From assembly GCA_903908065.1 (NCBI GenBank), contig CAIVQO010000047.1:1-64000 (forward strand): DNA of 64,000 nucleotides, read 5' to 3'. The notes beneath the pieces are model-generated. The model did no database searches and was not told the DNA's origin. It worked only from the letters and a program-made list of their open reading frames with translations. The position numbers and the translations under genes are program-made. This document shows positions 32,143 to 41,087 of the stretch, piece after piece (positions within the stretch are counted from its first letter, which is position 1; the number at the start of each line of letters is the position of its first letter). The DNA comes from an uncultured beta proteobacterium (lineage in GTDB: Bacteria > Pseudomonadota > Gammaproteobacteria > Burkholderiales > Rhodocyclaceae).

Positions 32143-34707
32143 TTACGGGACCGTAACCTGATTGCAACCGCCGAATTCGGGGGAATAGACATAGACCGCG
32201 ACAGGTTTGACTGCCAGCGGTATGGCGCCGAAATCGAAGGCGCCGCCGGCAAGCACGGGCACCGCCCCGATCTGGGTGCCGAGGGTGGGCGCGGTGCAGC
32301 CCGCGGCGCCCGTCGCCTCATTCGGCAGGCGCAACTGGAGCAGTTGGCCCTGGGCAATATTGACCGTGCCATTCACCGCCACCGTGCCCAAGTTCGGGGC
32401 GCGGGGCGCCGTCCAGCGCGCGCGCTGCACCGTGATCACCTCGGCGCCGAGTGCATTGACCGCCACCACCCCGGGATTGGCAGCAATGCCGACGCGATCG
32501 GTGAAGGTGTAGCCCATGTTCCAGTTGCCGGCCAGGGGCGGGGTAAACACCAGTTTGCCCGTGACAAAACTCGCCGCGCCGGGGGCACAGGTGCCGGTGG
32601 TCAGATTGCAGGGCTCGGCGGTCATGCGCAGCGTCGCGGGATCGATACCGGCGACCGCAAAATCGTTGGCCGTCACGTCGAGGATCAGCGGCTTGCCGAC
32701 GATGCCGCTATTGGCAAGGTCATCCCGCGCATCCGGCAGCCCGTTGAGCGCGCCGATGTTCACGCTGACCTGAGCCCGTTGCGTACCGCCCAGCACCGTC
32801 GCCGCCTGATAGTAGAAGCTGTCGCTGGCACCGCCGAAATTCGCCCGCGGCGTGTATGTCACGCGGTTGCCCGAGATCGACAGTTTGCCGCCCTGCGTGG
32901 TGCAGGAGGTCGAGACCGTGCCCGTGGTACAGGTCGCCGTCAGACTCGGCACCCCGCAGGTTCCGCCGGTCGCCGCGGTGCAGATCACGAGAGTCGGCGC
33001 TGGCGCCACGCCGACATCGTTGGCCAGCACGTCGACGATCACCGGCAGGTTCATCGCCGTCGACACCGAGTCAGGCTGAAATACCGCCATCCCGGCCGCC
33101 GCGCCGAGATACATCACCTGCTGCCGATCCCAGCCGCCGGCGCTGGAACGAACCGTTACGAATGCCGGCGGGGTCTGCACGTTGGGGATGCTGATCGTCG
33201 CCAGGACTTGCTTCGCCGTCGCAGTGACTTTCATCTTGTAGTCAATGGGTACGCCCTGCGCGTCCATCGCCGGCAAGCCGTAATTGTCGAGTATCAGACA
33301 GGGATCGGAACAGACCGTCGCGCCCGCTGACTGGCCGGCGGGGGATGGCGCAACCAGCAACGCACCGGAATCGGCAGTGACCGTCAGGACCCGGGTATTG
33401 GCGTTGTAGTTTGCCGCCGTGACTCGCAGTTCATCGACCAGCAGCGCATTCACCATCGATACCGGATTGTCCGTCGTGGTGCGGATTCGCGCATGCGTGT
33501 ACGCCGGCGATACCCGCCCTGCCACCACCGGTTGGACGATGCCGTTGAAGTAACGGTAATTCGGCGTGGCCGTGGTACCCGCGACGGGAACGGGCTGCCC
33601 CACCGCCAAGGCCAGCATGGCCTGTTCCGGAGTTGAATTGGCGGCGTCCGCCGGATCGCCTTTGTTCAGGCTCAAGCCCAGCACCGGCACCGGGCGGCCG
33701 ACTTCCTGGAGCGCATTGGCCCAGGCCCCGATCTGGAAGCGGTCAGCCACGCCATCGGCATTGCTGTCGAGTGCGCGGTAGGTCACCCGGTCGACCACCG
33801 TCCGGGTTGCAACCGGTACCGTATTGATGCGGCCAAACACACTGATATCGTTCAAGGCATACGCTGCCTCGGTCACGGCGCAGTTACCGGAAATGATGCC
33901 GGGCCCCACCGCCATCACGTAGTTGGTCGTTGCCATTGCGCGGATTTCCGGGGGGATATAAGCGAGCGTGCTGCCCTTGAAGGGGTTGACCTGCGTGCTG
34001 CCGGTCACCGGACCGACATCCCCCTGGGAAAGATATTTTTTCCCATCGGCCCCGCTGACGGTCGGAGCCACCACACCTCCCGGAGTCAGCGCCCGTTGTA
34101 GGAAAGGCCCGACCGAGCCGGCCAGGGCACCGTCGAAGCCGACGCCGATGCCGATATCCTCGGTATCGGCAATTCGACCGCCGGCCACGCCAACGATGGT
34201 CTTTGGCGCGCGGCTCGGGGTGTAAAAGGTGTAGCTTCCGCTGCAGGCCAGATTATCCACCCTCACCCGCCAGCGATTGAACGTGATTTGCTGCCCGACC
34301 TCGGGCGTCGGCGTGTTGAATGTTGCCTCGACCCCGTTCACGAACACGAAGCGCCCGGCACCGGACGCGGGCAGGCCGGTTTTCTTGTCCAGCCCGGCCG
34401 TGGTCGACACCGAACTCAGCAGGTAATAAAAATGTTCCAGGCTGAAATTGGCGGGGAAGGCTTCCGGCAGGGCGCTCAGGCCATCGGGTGGAGGGCCGGG
34501 CAGAATGGCGCACAGACCGGCATTCAGGTCCGCCAGGGTGGTCGGCGAACAAAACTCCAGGGTCAATCCGTTGGCATCCTGGTACCACTGGGGAAAACCA
34601 TGGGATGCATCAACCGGGCCGCTGCGTTGCAGCGCCGCCAAAGCCGGTGCGGCAAACATCGACACGGCCACGCCGGCAAGTGCAATTTTCTTGGCAATGA
34701 ATTTCAT
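32143..34707 (-). CDS. Large exported Ig/cadherin-like protein 1
   Basis: 854 residues from ATG 34707 with AAGGA six bases upstream; signal peptide IALAGVAVSMFAAPALA. Domains: N-terminal region with WYQDANGLTLEFC and INFNRW-like strands; an EF-hand-like loop ALDSNADGVADRF near 312; an Ig-like module (about 425-520) ending PPAFVTVRSSAGG; then cadherin-like repeats of the VDVLANDVG ... VTYTPRANFGG kind from about 555. About 60 percent similar by eye to the next gene along its length, so the pair is a tandem duplication. Probably a cargo or cell-surface partner of the secretion system. Enzymatic activity unknown. Confidence 0.8.
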   Translation of the reverse strand: MKFIAKKIALAGVAVSMFAAPALAALQRSGPVDASHGFPQWYQDANGLTLEFCSPTTLADLNAGLCAILPGPPPDGLSALPEAFPANFSLEHFYYLLSSVSTTAGLDKKTGLPASGAGRFVFVNGVEATFNTPTPEVGQQITFNRWRVRVDNLACSGSYTFYTPSRAPKTIVGVAGGRIADTEDIGIGVGFDGALAGSVGPFLQRALTPGGVVAPTVSGADGKKYLSQGDVGPVTGSTQVNPFKGSTLAYIPPEIRAMATTNYVMAVGPGIISGNCAVTEAAYALNDISVFGRINTVPVATRTVVDRVTYRALDSNADGVADRFQIGAWANALQEVGRPVPVLGLSLNKGDPADAANSTPEQAMLALAVGQPVPVAGTTATPNYRYFNGIVQPVVAGRVSPAYTHARIRTTTDNPVSMVNALLVDELRVTAANYNANTRVLTVTADSGALLVAPSPAGQSAGATVCSDPCLILDNYGLPAMDAQGVPIDYKMKVTATAKQVLATISIPNVQTPPAFVTVRSSAGGWDRQQVMYLGAAAGMAVFQPDSVSTAMNLPVIVDVLANDVGVAPAPTLVICTAATGGTCGVPSLTATCTTGTVSTSCTTQGGKLSISGNRVTYTPRANFGGASDSFYYQAATVLGGTQRAQVSVNIGALNGLPDARDDLANSGIVGKPLILDVTANDFAVAGIDPATLRMTAEPCNLTTGTCAPGAASFVTGKLVFTPPLAGNWNMGYTFTDRVGIAANPGVVAVNALGAEVITVQRARWTAPRAPNLGTVAVNGTVNIAQGQLLQLRLPNEATGAAGCTAPTLGTQIGAVPVLAGGAFDFGAIPLAVKPVAVYVYSPEFGGCNQVTVP

Positions 34708-34766
34708 GATCTGTCCTTGGTTGAGCCGGGCGGTCAACGCCGATCGATACAGCAACCGCCATGTGC

Positions 34767-34831
34767 ATGGTAGGCAGGCGACGATCCCGGGTCTGTTGCG
34801 GCTTGGTCGATGTTTTGTAACGAACTGTCGG
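34767..34831 (-). promoter_or_regulatory. RstA-type promoter B, exported protein 1
   Basis: Minus strand: one perfect half-site GTTAC followed by A (34821-34817), with only a poor match 10 bp upstream (CCGAC, 34831-34827); a 21-bp gap; CAGACC (34795-34790); a 17-bp spacer; TACCAT (34772-34767). The gene starts 60 bases downstream. Confidence 0.7.
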
Positions 34832-34870
34832 TGCTGGCGCACATGCCGCCTGGCCAGGGCACACGCCTGC

Positions 34871-34912
34871 AAAACGCAGCGCCCCGGAGTCCGAAGACTG
34901 CGGGGCGCTGCG
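34871..34912 (-). terminator. Terminator after exported Ig-like protein 2
   Basis: Perfect 12-bp stem CGCAGCGCCCCG / CGGGGCGCTGCG with a 14-base loop, followed on the minus strand by TTTT. Stem sequence shares GCGCCCCG with the terminator at 32061, consistent with duplication of the whole gene unit. Confidence 0.88.
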
Positions 34913-34967
34913 GGTACGTCTTGCTACGGAGTGCTACACGTAACGGCGAGAGACTTGCCGCCCCGGA

Positions 34968-37535
34968 TTACGGCACTGCAATCTGGCTGCAGCCACCGAA
35001 GCTCGGCGAGTAGACCCACACTGACAGCGGCTTGACTGCCACGGGGATCGCACCGAAGTCGAAGCCGCCGCCAACAACCACTGTGCTGCCCAGGCTCAGC
35101 GCACCCGGTGTTGCGGCGGGATTGTTGCAACCGGCCACGGCTGTGGTAGCACCATACAACTGCAGAGTCTGGCCCTGGGAGATATTCACTGTGCCATTCA
35201 CCGCAACCGTGCCCAGGGCTGGCGCCCGGGGAGCACGCCATACGGCACGCGGGGTGATCACTTCCGCACCGATCGCATTGACCGCGACCACGCCCTGATC
35301 GGCTATGTTGCCGAGCCGGTCATTGAAGGTGTAGAACATGTTCCAGTTGCCCGCATACGGCGCGGTAAATACCAGCTTGCCAGCGGTAAATACCGCCGCC
35401 CCGACTGCCTTGGCACCGGTCACTGTGTCGAACGGATCGCCATTCGCAACGATGCGTAGCGTCGCCAGATCCACACCAGCCGGGGCGAAGTCGTTGGCCA
35501 GGACATCGATGGTCAGCGGCCTGGTTGCCACACCAGTGTTGCCGAGGTCATCACGCGCATCGGGCAAGCCGTTGAGCAGGCCGATGTTTACCGTGACCTT
35601 CTGGCGCTGCGTGGTACCCAGCACCGTGGCGGCCTGATACCAGAAGGTATCGGTAATGCCACCGCGGTTGGCCGGCGGGCTGTAGGTGATGATGTTGCCA
35701 GTAATCAACAGACGGCCACCTTGCGCCGTGCAGCTGGTCGACGCCGTGCCGGGCGTACAAGTTGCGGTCGGGCTGGGCACGCCGCAGGTCCCGCCGGTGG
35801 GTCCAGTGGTGCAGCTGAGCAGGTTGGGTACTGCAGCAACACCCACGTCGTTGGCCAGTACATCGACCGGCGCCGCCACGTTCATCGGAATCGATGCCGT
35901 GTCTGGCTGGAAGGATGCCGTACCCGCCGCCGCGCCGAGGTACATGGTCTGCGCCGAGTCAATGCCACCCGCGCTGGAGCGCACGGTCACGAAGGCCGGC
36001 GGTACCTGCACGTTGGCAATGGTCACGGTGCCGACCGCGAACTTCGAGGTCGATGCCACCTTCAGCTTGAAGTCCTGGACAACGCCGGTTGCCGTGGTTG
36101 CCGGCAGGCCGTAGGAATCCAGCGTCAGGCAGGGTGTGGAGCAGCCCAGCGTCGCGGTTTGCGTTGCCGGGGTCGGCGCCGACAGGAAGGCGCCGGAATC
36201 GGCGGTAACGGTCAGCACCTTGGTATTGGCGTTGTAATTGGCGGTAGTGATGCGCAGCTCATCCACCAGCGGCACATTCACCGTCGACGGGGGCACGTCA
36301 GTCGTCGTACGTACCCGGGCATGCGTATAGGCCGGGCCTGGCTGGGCTGCCACCGTCGGCTGGATCACGCCGTTGAAGAAGTTGAACTTCGGCGTCGGAA
36401 CCTGCCCTGGAACCACGGCCGGCGTGGTCACCACGACACTCTTCAGCATCGCCACTTCGGGGGTCGAATTCACCGCATCGGCGGGATCACCCTTGTTCAG
36501 GCTCAGGCCAACGATAGGTTCGGGCCGGTTGACTTCCTGCACCGCATTGGCCCAGGCGCCGATCTGGAAGCGGTCCGGCGTGCCATCAGCGTTGGAGTCG
36601 ACCACACGGAATGTCGCGCGGTCGATATTGGTCCGGCTGGCGATGGCGGCGGTATTCACGCGGCCGATGACGGCGATGTCATTGATCGCCCAAACCGCTT
36701 CCTGAGCCGCACAGTTGCCCGAGGCAATGCCGGGACCGGAGACCATGAAGTAGTTGATCTTCGGCATGTTGCGTATTTCCGGCGGAATCGCGAAGGCAGG
36801 CAATGGGGCACCGCTGCCCACCCAGAACGGATTGTCCAGCGCACTGCCGGTGATCGGGCCGAGGTCGCCCGCAGAGAGGTACTTCTTGCCATCGGCGCCG
36901 GTGGCAAGCGGTGCCGCCACGCCGCCAGGCGTGACCGCACGGGTAACGAAGGGCCCGACGCCGCCGTTCAGGGCACCCGTGAAGTCCGTGCCGATACCGA
37001 GGTCCTCGGTGTCGAACAGACGACCGCCGGCGGTAACCGGAATCGTCTTCGGCGCGCGGCCCGGCGAATAGACGGTGAAATTGCCGGAGCAGGCCATGCC
37101 AGCCTGCGCCTGTGGCGCCTGCACGCGCCAGCGAGCGAAAGTGATCTGCTGCCCGGGTTCCGCAGTCGGCGTGTTGAAGGTGGCCTCGAGACCCTGCAAT
37201 ACTTTGATCGGAGTGGTCTGGCCGGGCGTGGCCGAGGCCATGGTCATTACCGCGGAGGTGAAGTAATAGAAATGTTCTTGCGACCAATTGGTCGGAAACA
37301 CCTCGGGGACGGTCGTCACCTCTGCTGGCGTGATAAAGCAGATGCCGGAAATAAGGTCGGCCTGCGTGGCTGGTAGACACAATTCGAGGGCCATGCCATT
37401 TGCGTCCTGGTACCAGGCCGGGTAACCATTGGCCGGATCGACCGGTCCGACGCGCTGCAACACGGCATGTGCCGGCGGCGCAAGCGTCATTGCCGCGAGG
37501 CTTGCCGCGACAATCTTATTGAATGCGATTTTCAT
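34968..37535 (-). CDS. Large exported Ig/cadherin-like protein 2
   Basis: 855 residues from ATG 37535, AAGGAG six bases upstream; signal peptide IVAASLAAMTLAPPAHA. Same domain order as the gene at 32143: WYQDANGMALELC, EF-hand-like VVDSNADGTPDRF near 311, Ig-like module RITTANYNANTKVLTVTADS to VPPAFVTVRSSAGG, then cadherin-like repeats (VDVLANDVGVA, ITYSPPANRGG, IDVLANDFAPA). Starts 68 bases after the CusF-like gene and lacks its own copy of the shared promoter, so the two are probably one transcript from promoter C. Likely secreted by the system at 22032-31904; function unknown. Confidence 0.8.
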   Translation of the reverse strand: MKIAFNKIVAASLAAMTLAPPAHAVLQRVGPVDPANGYPAWYQDANGMALELCLPATQADLISGICFITPAEVTTVPEVFPTNWSQEHFYYFTSAVMTMASATPGQTTPIKVLQGLEATFNTPTAEPGQQITFARWRVQAPQAQAGMACSGNFTVYSPGRAPKTIPVTAGGRLFDTEDLGIGTDFTGALNGGVGPFVTRAVTPGGVAAPLATGADGKKYLSAGDLGPITGSALDNPFWVGSGAPLPAFAIPPEIRNMPKINYFMVSGPGIASGNCAAQEAVWAINDIAVIGRVNTAAIASRTNIDRATFRVVDSNADGTPDRFQIGAWANAVQEVNRPEPIVGLSLNKGDPADAVNSTPEVAMLKSVVVTTPAVVPGQVPTPKFNFFNGVIQPTVAAQPGPAYTHARVRTTTDVPPSTVNVPLVDELRITTANYNANTKVLTVTADSGAFLSAPTPATQTATLGCSTPCLTLDSYGLPATTATGVVQDFKLKVASTSKFAVGTVTIANVQVPPAFVTVRSSAGGIDSAQTMYLGAAAGTASFQPDTASIPMNVAAPVDVLANDVGVAAVPNLLSCTTGPTGGTCGVPSPTATCTPGTASTSCTAQGGRLLITGNIITYSPPANRGGITDTFWYQAATVLGTTQRQKVTVNIGLLNGLPDARDDLGNTGVATRPLTIDVLANDFAPAGVDLATLRIVANGDPFDTVTGAKAVGAAVFTAGKLVFTAPYAGNWNMFYTFNDRLGNIADQGVVAVNAIGAEVITPRAVWRAPRAPALGTVAVNGTVNISQGQTLQLYGATTAVAGCNNPAATPGALSLGSTVVVGGGFDFGAIPVAVKPLSVWVYSPSFGGCSQIAVP

Positions 37536-37603
37536 GTTGACTCCTTGGGGTTGGGGGGGAACGTCGTTACTACGGAAGGAACCACCAGGCCTGGTAGGCC
37601 CGA

Positions 37604-37939
37604 TCAGTCCCTGGCCTTGTGGGCCAGCGGATCGCGCCGGGGTTCTATCTTCGTCACCAGCCATTCGCGGCCGGACTTTTCTATCGTGAAGCGCACGTTG
37701 TCGGTGGCCTTGACGCCATCGAGGATCGCGCGATCCTTGACGCCAAAGCCCATGGTCATGGCGTGCATGGACATTTCGGGCCAGTCACCGTGCTTGATCA
37801 CCACGCGGCCGGCGGCGGCGTCGACTTTCTTGATCTCGCCGTCGGTACTGGCGGTCTGGGCGAAGGCGGCGGCGGATAGCACGACAAGTGCGGCGGCTGC
37901 CGCAGCCCGGCCGAGGAATTTGTTCAAACTGGCTTTCAT
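37604..37939 (-). CDS. CusF/PcoE-like periplasmic copper-binding protein
   Basis: 111 residues with a signal peptide (AAAAALVVLSAAAFA). The OB-fold domain has the CusF copper ligands: His in VIKHGDWPEMSM, the cation-pi Trp of DWPEM, and Met residues of MSMHAMTMGFGV. Binds Cu(I) or Ag(I) and hands it on, here probably to the multicopper oxidase rather than to an efflux pump, since no CusABC genes are present. First gene behind promoter C, upstream of exported protein 2. Confidence 0.88.
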   Translation of the reverse strand: MKASLNKFLGRAAAAAALVVLSAAAFAQTASTDGEIKKVDAAAGRVVIKHGDWPEMSMHAMTMGFGVKDRAILDGVKATDNVRFTIEKSGREWLVTKIEPRRDPLAHKARD

Positions 37940-38029
37940 CGCAGGTTTTCTCCAGGTCAGCTTGCGTGTAAACGTTGGTTCGGGGAGTCAGGCAGCGATC
38001 GCTGATTGCAATCGCTTTGCCATCCTGTC

Positions 38030-38094
38030 AGCGTACGCAGCCGGCCCAGGCAGTTCAGTCGCAGTCCTGTCGCGTCTGTGTAACAGTGCGTCAC
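38030..38094 (-). promoter_or_regulatory. RstA-type promoter C, cusF-like gene
   Basis: Minus strand: half-sites GTGAC (38094-38090) and GTTAC followed by A (38084-38080), 10 bp period; a 21-bp gap; CTGAAC (38058-38053) at the -35 position; a 17-bp spacer; TACGCT (38035-38030). Weaker -35 than the other copies, but identical spacing. Confidence 0.68.
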
Positions 38095-38132
38095 TCTGCG
38101 CCGACAGATCTGTTGCACGACAGCCAGCCTGT

Positions 38133-38708
38133 TCAGGGTGCTGCCGGCCTTGCGAGCGCCAGGCTGCGTAGCGGTTCGCCCTGGGCATCGATGCTGCCGC
38201 GCAGGCGCCAGCGCGCCTGCCCGTCGGCAGAAATCACCACGGCGGCCGGCAGCGCATCGACCCGCCAGGCATTGCTCGCCAGGTCGGCGGCCGCGATGCG
38301 CAAGCTGGACAGCGACACTCCGGCACGGGACAGGGTCTTCTCAATGGCGGTCGGGGAATCACCCAGGTTCACCAGCACCAGTTCCTGCTGTTTGCCCTTC
38401 AGCTCGCGCGCCAGGCGCTCCAGCGCCGGCAATTCCTTGCGGCAGGGTTCGCACCATGTGGCCCAGAAGGCCAGCACCACTGTCTTGCCGGCAAAGCGCG
38501 CCGGCTCGACAGGCTTGCCCTCGACGGTCTCGAACTGCAATATCGGCGTGGCTGTGGGCATCCACGGCTGCAGGCTCGTCGCCTTGGCGTCCTAGATCGC
38601 AAAGACCAGCGTGCCAACGAATCCGGCGACGACCAACCAGCGCACGACGGAGGCATATCCGACGATCCCGCCAATCAGTGCGCGATCGGCATCATCGGCG
38701 GGATTCAT
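38133..38708 (-). pseudogene. Membrane-anchored TlpA-like thioredoxin, in-frame TAG
   Basis: From ATG 38708 (ATGA overlap with the gene before) the frame encodes an N-terminal anchor (VVRWLVVAGFVGTLVFAI) and then hits TAG at 38592-38594, codon 39. The same frame continues without shift: DAKATSLQPWMPTATPILQF, then a complete TlpA/ResA-type thioredoxin with active site WCEPC in LAFWATWCEPCRKELPAL. Restart at the ATG at 38561 would give a 142-residue protein without an export signal, unlikely to work in the periplasm. In this operon it would keep copper or cysteine sites reduced. Nonsense mutation or base-call error. Confidence 0.7.
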
Positions 38709-39391
38709 TTCCCGCCCCCCCAGGTTACGGTGGCAATGGCAAGCCGTCCGTCCGCCACCTTCAGCAAGATTTCCGCCGAGCCGGCCCGGCTTCCGGCATG
38801 AAACAGTGGCGCATGCAGGGACAGCGTCTGGGGATCCGGAGCGCTGGCGCCGGCATTCAGTCGGGCCGTGGTGCCCGCGGGGAGGTGCTGCGCAAGATCA
38901 TCCTGCCAGGAACGAGTATCCATTGTCTGCCAGGCACCCGCACGGTACTGAAGGTAGCGGCGCTGTGCGCCTCGCGCGCCCGGCTTGCGGCTGCCGAGCA
39001 CCATCATGTCCGCGCCGTCTTTACCAAACATCATCGGTGTTTCATAACGCGTGTCACGAGGATCGACGCTGACGATCTCGGCAACGGCATCCGGATGCTT
39101 GGCCCGGTTGCGATAGACTACCATCGCCTTGGCTCCGCATTGCTTGCGCGTATCCTGCAGGCAGTATTCGGTGTAATACATGTCGTCGATGCCGATCGTG
39201 GCGACGAATCCGTAATGCAGTACGCGGCAGGAGGCCCAGTGCTCGCCAGCGCCGAAGCGGACCTCCCCCACCTTCTGGCAGTCATGGAAGACGTCATTGA
39301 ACTTGACCACGTCTCCCTGCCCGGCGCTGGCGCCCCATGGCAGCAGGGCAAGAAGTGCGGCGCAGCACGTGGCAATGCGGGCATTTTTCAT
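38705..39391 (-). CDS. Exported hypothetical protein of the copper-oxidase operon
   Basis: 228 residues with a signal peptide (IATCCAALLALLPWGASA-GQ). Contains FHDCQKVGEVRFG, HWASCRVLHYG and EYCLQDTRKQC, four Cys in the N-terminal half likely to form disulfides or bind metal, and a strand-rich C-terminal half. Overlaps the Sel1 gene before and the TlpA gene after (ATGA at both). No family recognised. Position suggests a periplasmic accessory of the oxidase. Confidence 0.65.
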   Translation of the reverse strand: MKNARIATCCAALLALLPWGASAGQGDVVKFNDVFHDCQKVGEVRFGAGEHWASCRVLHYGFVATIGIDDMYYTEYCLQDTRKQCGAKAMVVYRNRAKHPDAVAEIVSVDPRDTRYETPMMFGKDGADMMVLGSRKPGARGAQRRYLQYRAGAWQTMDTRSWQDDLAQHLPAGTTARLNAGASAPDPQTLSLHAPLFHAGSRAGSAEILLKVADGRLAIATVTWGGGK

Positions 39392-40413
39392 AGCAGGGTT
39401 TCCTTAAGGAATCGATTGGCTTCGGATAGTCCGGTGCCGGCCGCGCGGCGGATCAGGGCGATGCCCTCCTTCGCGTCCTGCGGCAGGTTGCGGCCTTCAA
39501 GCAGCAGGCGGCCGAGTTCGAACTGGGCCAGCGGGTTGCCGGCGGTGGCGGCGCGCTGCAGCAGCTCGACCGACCGCGCCGGGTCTTTGGGGATCTCGCG
39601 GCCATTGGCCAGCAGCAGGGCCAGCTGGGCCATCGCCTGGAGGTTGCCGCGTTCGGCAGCACGCTCCAGCCAGTACGCAGCCTCGAATTCGTCGCGCTCG
39701 ACGCCAAGGCCATCGCGGTACATCAGCCCCAGGCGTGCCTGTGCCGGCATCTCGCCCTGGCGTGCTGCCTCGGTGAGCAGGATGGCAGCCATCGACGGAT
39801 GCTCCTGCACGCCACGCCCCTCCAGATAGAATATTCCAAGGGTGCGCTGGGCCGACGGGTCGCCCGCGGCGACGGCGGATTCGAGCAGGTTGATCGCCAT
39901 GGCCTCGTCACGCACCACGCCGCGCCCCTGGTGGTAAAGCATGGCCAGGGCATAGCGGGCGAAAGGAACGTCGGCGCTGGCGGCACGGCGCACCAGAGCG
40001 ATGCCGGTGCGCTGTTCGATCGCGCTATCGCCCTGTGCCAGCGCGAAGCCAAGGCGCGCCGTGCCTTCACCATCGCCCGCCGCGTCGGCCTTGCGGTACC
40101 AGACCAGGGCCTGGCGCTCGGAGGCCGGCACGCCATAACCATGTTGGTACATCTCGCCCAGGGTGGTCATGGCGGCGGCGACACCTTCCGCCGCCGCCTG
40201 GCGAAGCAGGCGCTGCGCCTCGTCGAAGGTCCCACCGAGATAGGCGGCGCGCCCCTCCTCGAGGAGTTGCGTCGGCGTGGCCCGTGTCTCCACGTTTGCG
40301 TTCGCGGCCAGGGCAATGGGCACCGCCGCGGGCAAGAGGCCGGCGCCAAGCGCCGCCAGCATGGCGCCTGCCCGCAGGCGACTCAGAACACGAAGGTGGG
40401 AAGGCCGGGACAT
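39388..40413 (-). CDS. Exported Sel1-repeat protein
   Basis: 341 residues: signal peptide (AGAMLAALGAGLLPAAVPIA), then about eight Sel1-like TPR repeats, for example AAAMTTLGEMYQHGYGVPAS, YALAMLYHQGRGVVRDEAMA and AQARLGLMYRDGLGVERDEF. Such solenoids act as scaffolds for periplasmic complexes. Starts 42 codon-free kilobase-scale features aside: it follows the SCO gene by 11 bases and overlaps the next by four. Confidence 0.88.
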   Translation of the reverse strand: MSRPSHLRVLSRLRAGAMLAALGAGLLPAAVPIALAANANVETRATPTQLLEEGRAAYLGGTFDEAQRLLRQAAAEGVAAAMTTLGEMYQHGYGVPASERQALVWYRKADAAGDGEGTARLGFALAQGDSAIEQRTGIALVRRAASADVPFARYALAMLYHQGRGVVRDEAMAINLLESAVAAGDPSAQRTLGIFYLEGRGVQEHPSMAAILLTEAARQGEMPAQARLGLMYRDGLGVERDEFEAAYWLERAAERGNLQAMAQLALLLANGREIPKDPARSVELLQRAATAGNPLAQFELGRLLLEGRNLPQDAKEGIALIRRAAGTGLSEANRFLKETLL

Positions 40414-40424
40414 GGCGCGAAGAC

Positions 40425-41045
40425 TCAGAATGACTTCATGCTGGTATAGATGTGCCGCGCGGAAACGCCGATCAGCATCGCCATCGACCAGCGGTTGGTG
40501 CTGTCGCGGCCGACGCGTGCCATGCTGCTGTGGTTATTGACGTCCGCATCACGGATGGGATCGGGGTCATAGAAGCCCTGGGCGCGGCGCAGGCGATCGA
40601 TGTCCGCCGGTGTGCCGGTAAGGAACAGCCAGCCCGGGCCGGCCTCGACGATGTCCTCGGCGTATTCCTTGAGGATGGGTTGGGTATCCTGCTCCGGCTG
40701 CAGGGTCACCGAGTAAAAGAACACGTCGCGGCCCATGCGATCGCCGAACAGCTTGTGCAGCTCTTTCAAGGTCGCATTCGCGGCCGGGCAACGCCCCTCG
40801 GGGCAGGCCACGACAAAAAAGTTGAGCAGGAAAAGCCGGTCACCGACCAGATCGTCATAGAAGTGGACCTTCTCGCCGGTGTGAGAGACCAGTGGTACGT
40901 TGGGCAAAAAGCCCTGGCGTGCGGCCATGGACTGGCGGCGGTCGGGCGCCGCAATGGCCGGGCCAGCCCCAAACGTCGAGGCCAGACCCAGCGTGGTGGC
41001 CGCGGGTGCGGTCAGTCCCGCGCGGAAGAAATTCCTTCGGTTCAT
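40425..41045 (-). CDS. SCO1/SenC-family copper chaperone, Tat-type signal
   Basis: 206 residues. Begins MNRRNFFRAGLTAPAATTLG, a twin-arginine signal like that of the oxidase. The thioredoxin-like domain has the SCO copper ligands CPEGRC (the C-x3-C site) near 90 and the distal His in NHSSMARVG near 178. Inserts copper into cuproenzymes and may act as a thiol reductase. It follows the multicopper oxidase gene by 42 bases, so it is probably its dedicated copper loader. Confidence 0.88.
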   Translation of the reverse strand: MNRRNFFRAGLTAPAATTLGLASTFGAGPAIAAPDRRQSMAARQGFLPNVPLVSHTGEKVHFYDDLVGDRLFLLNFFVVACPEGRCPAANATLKELHKLFGDRMGRDVFFYSVTLQPEQDTQPILKEYAEDIVEAGPGWLFLTGTPADIDRLRRAQGFYDPDPIRDADVNNHSSMARVGRDSTNRWSMAMLIGVSARHIYTSMKSF

Positions 41046-41087
41046 GTCGTATCTCCTTGAACTTTGATTGGCGCGGGACTGGGACGG

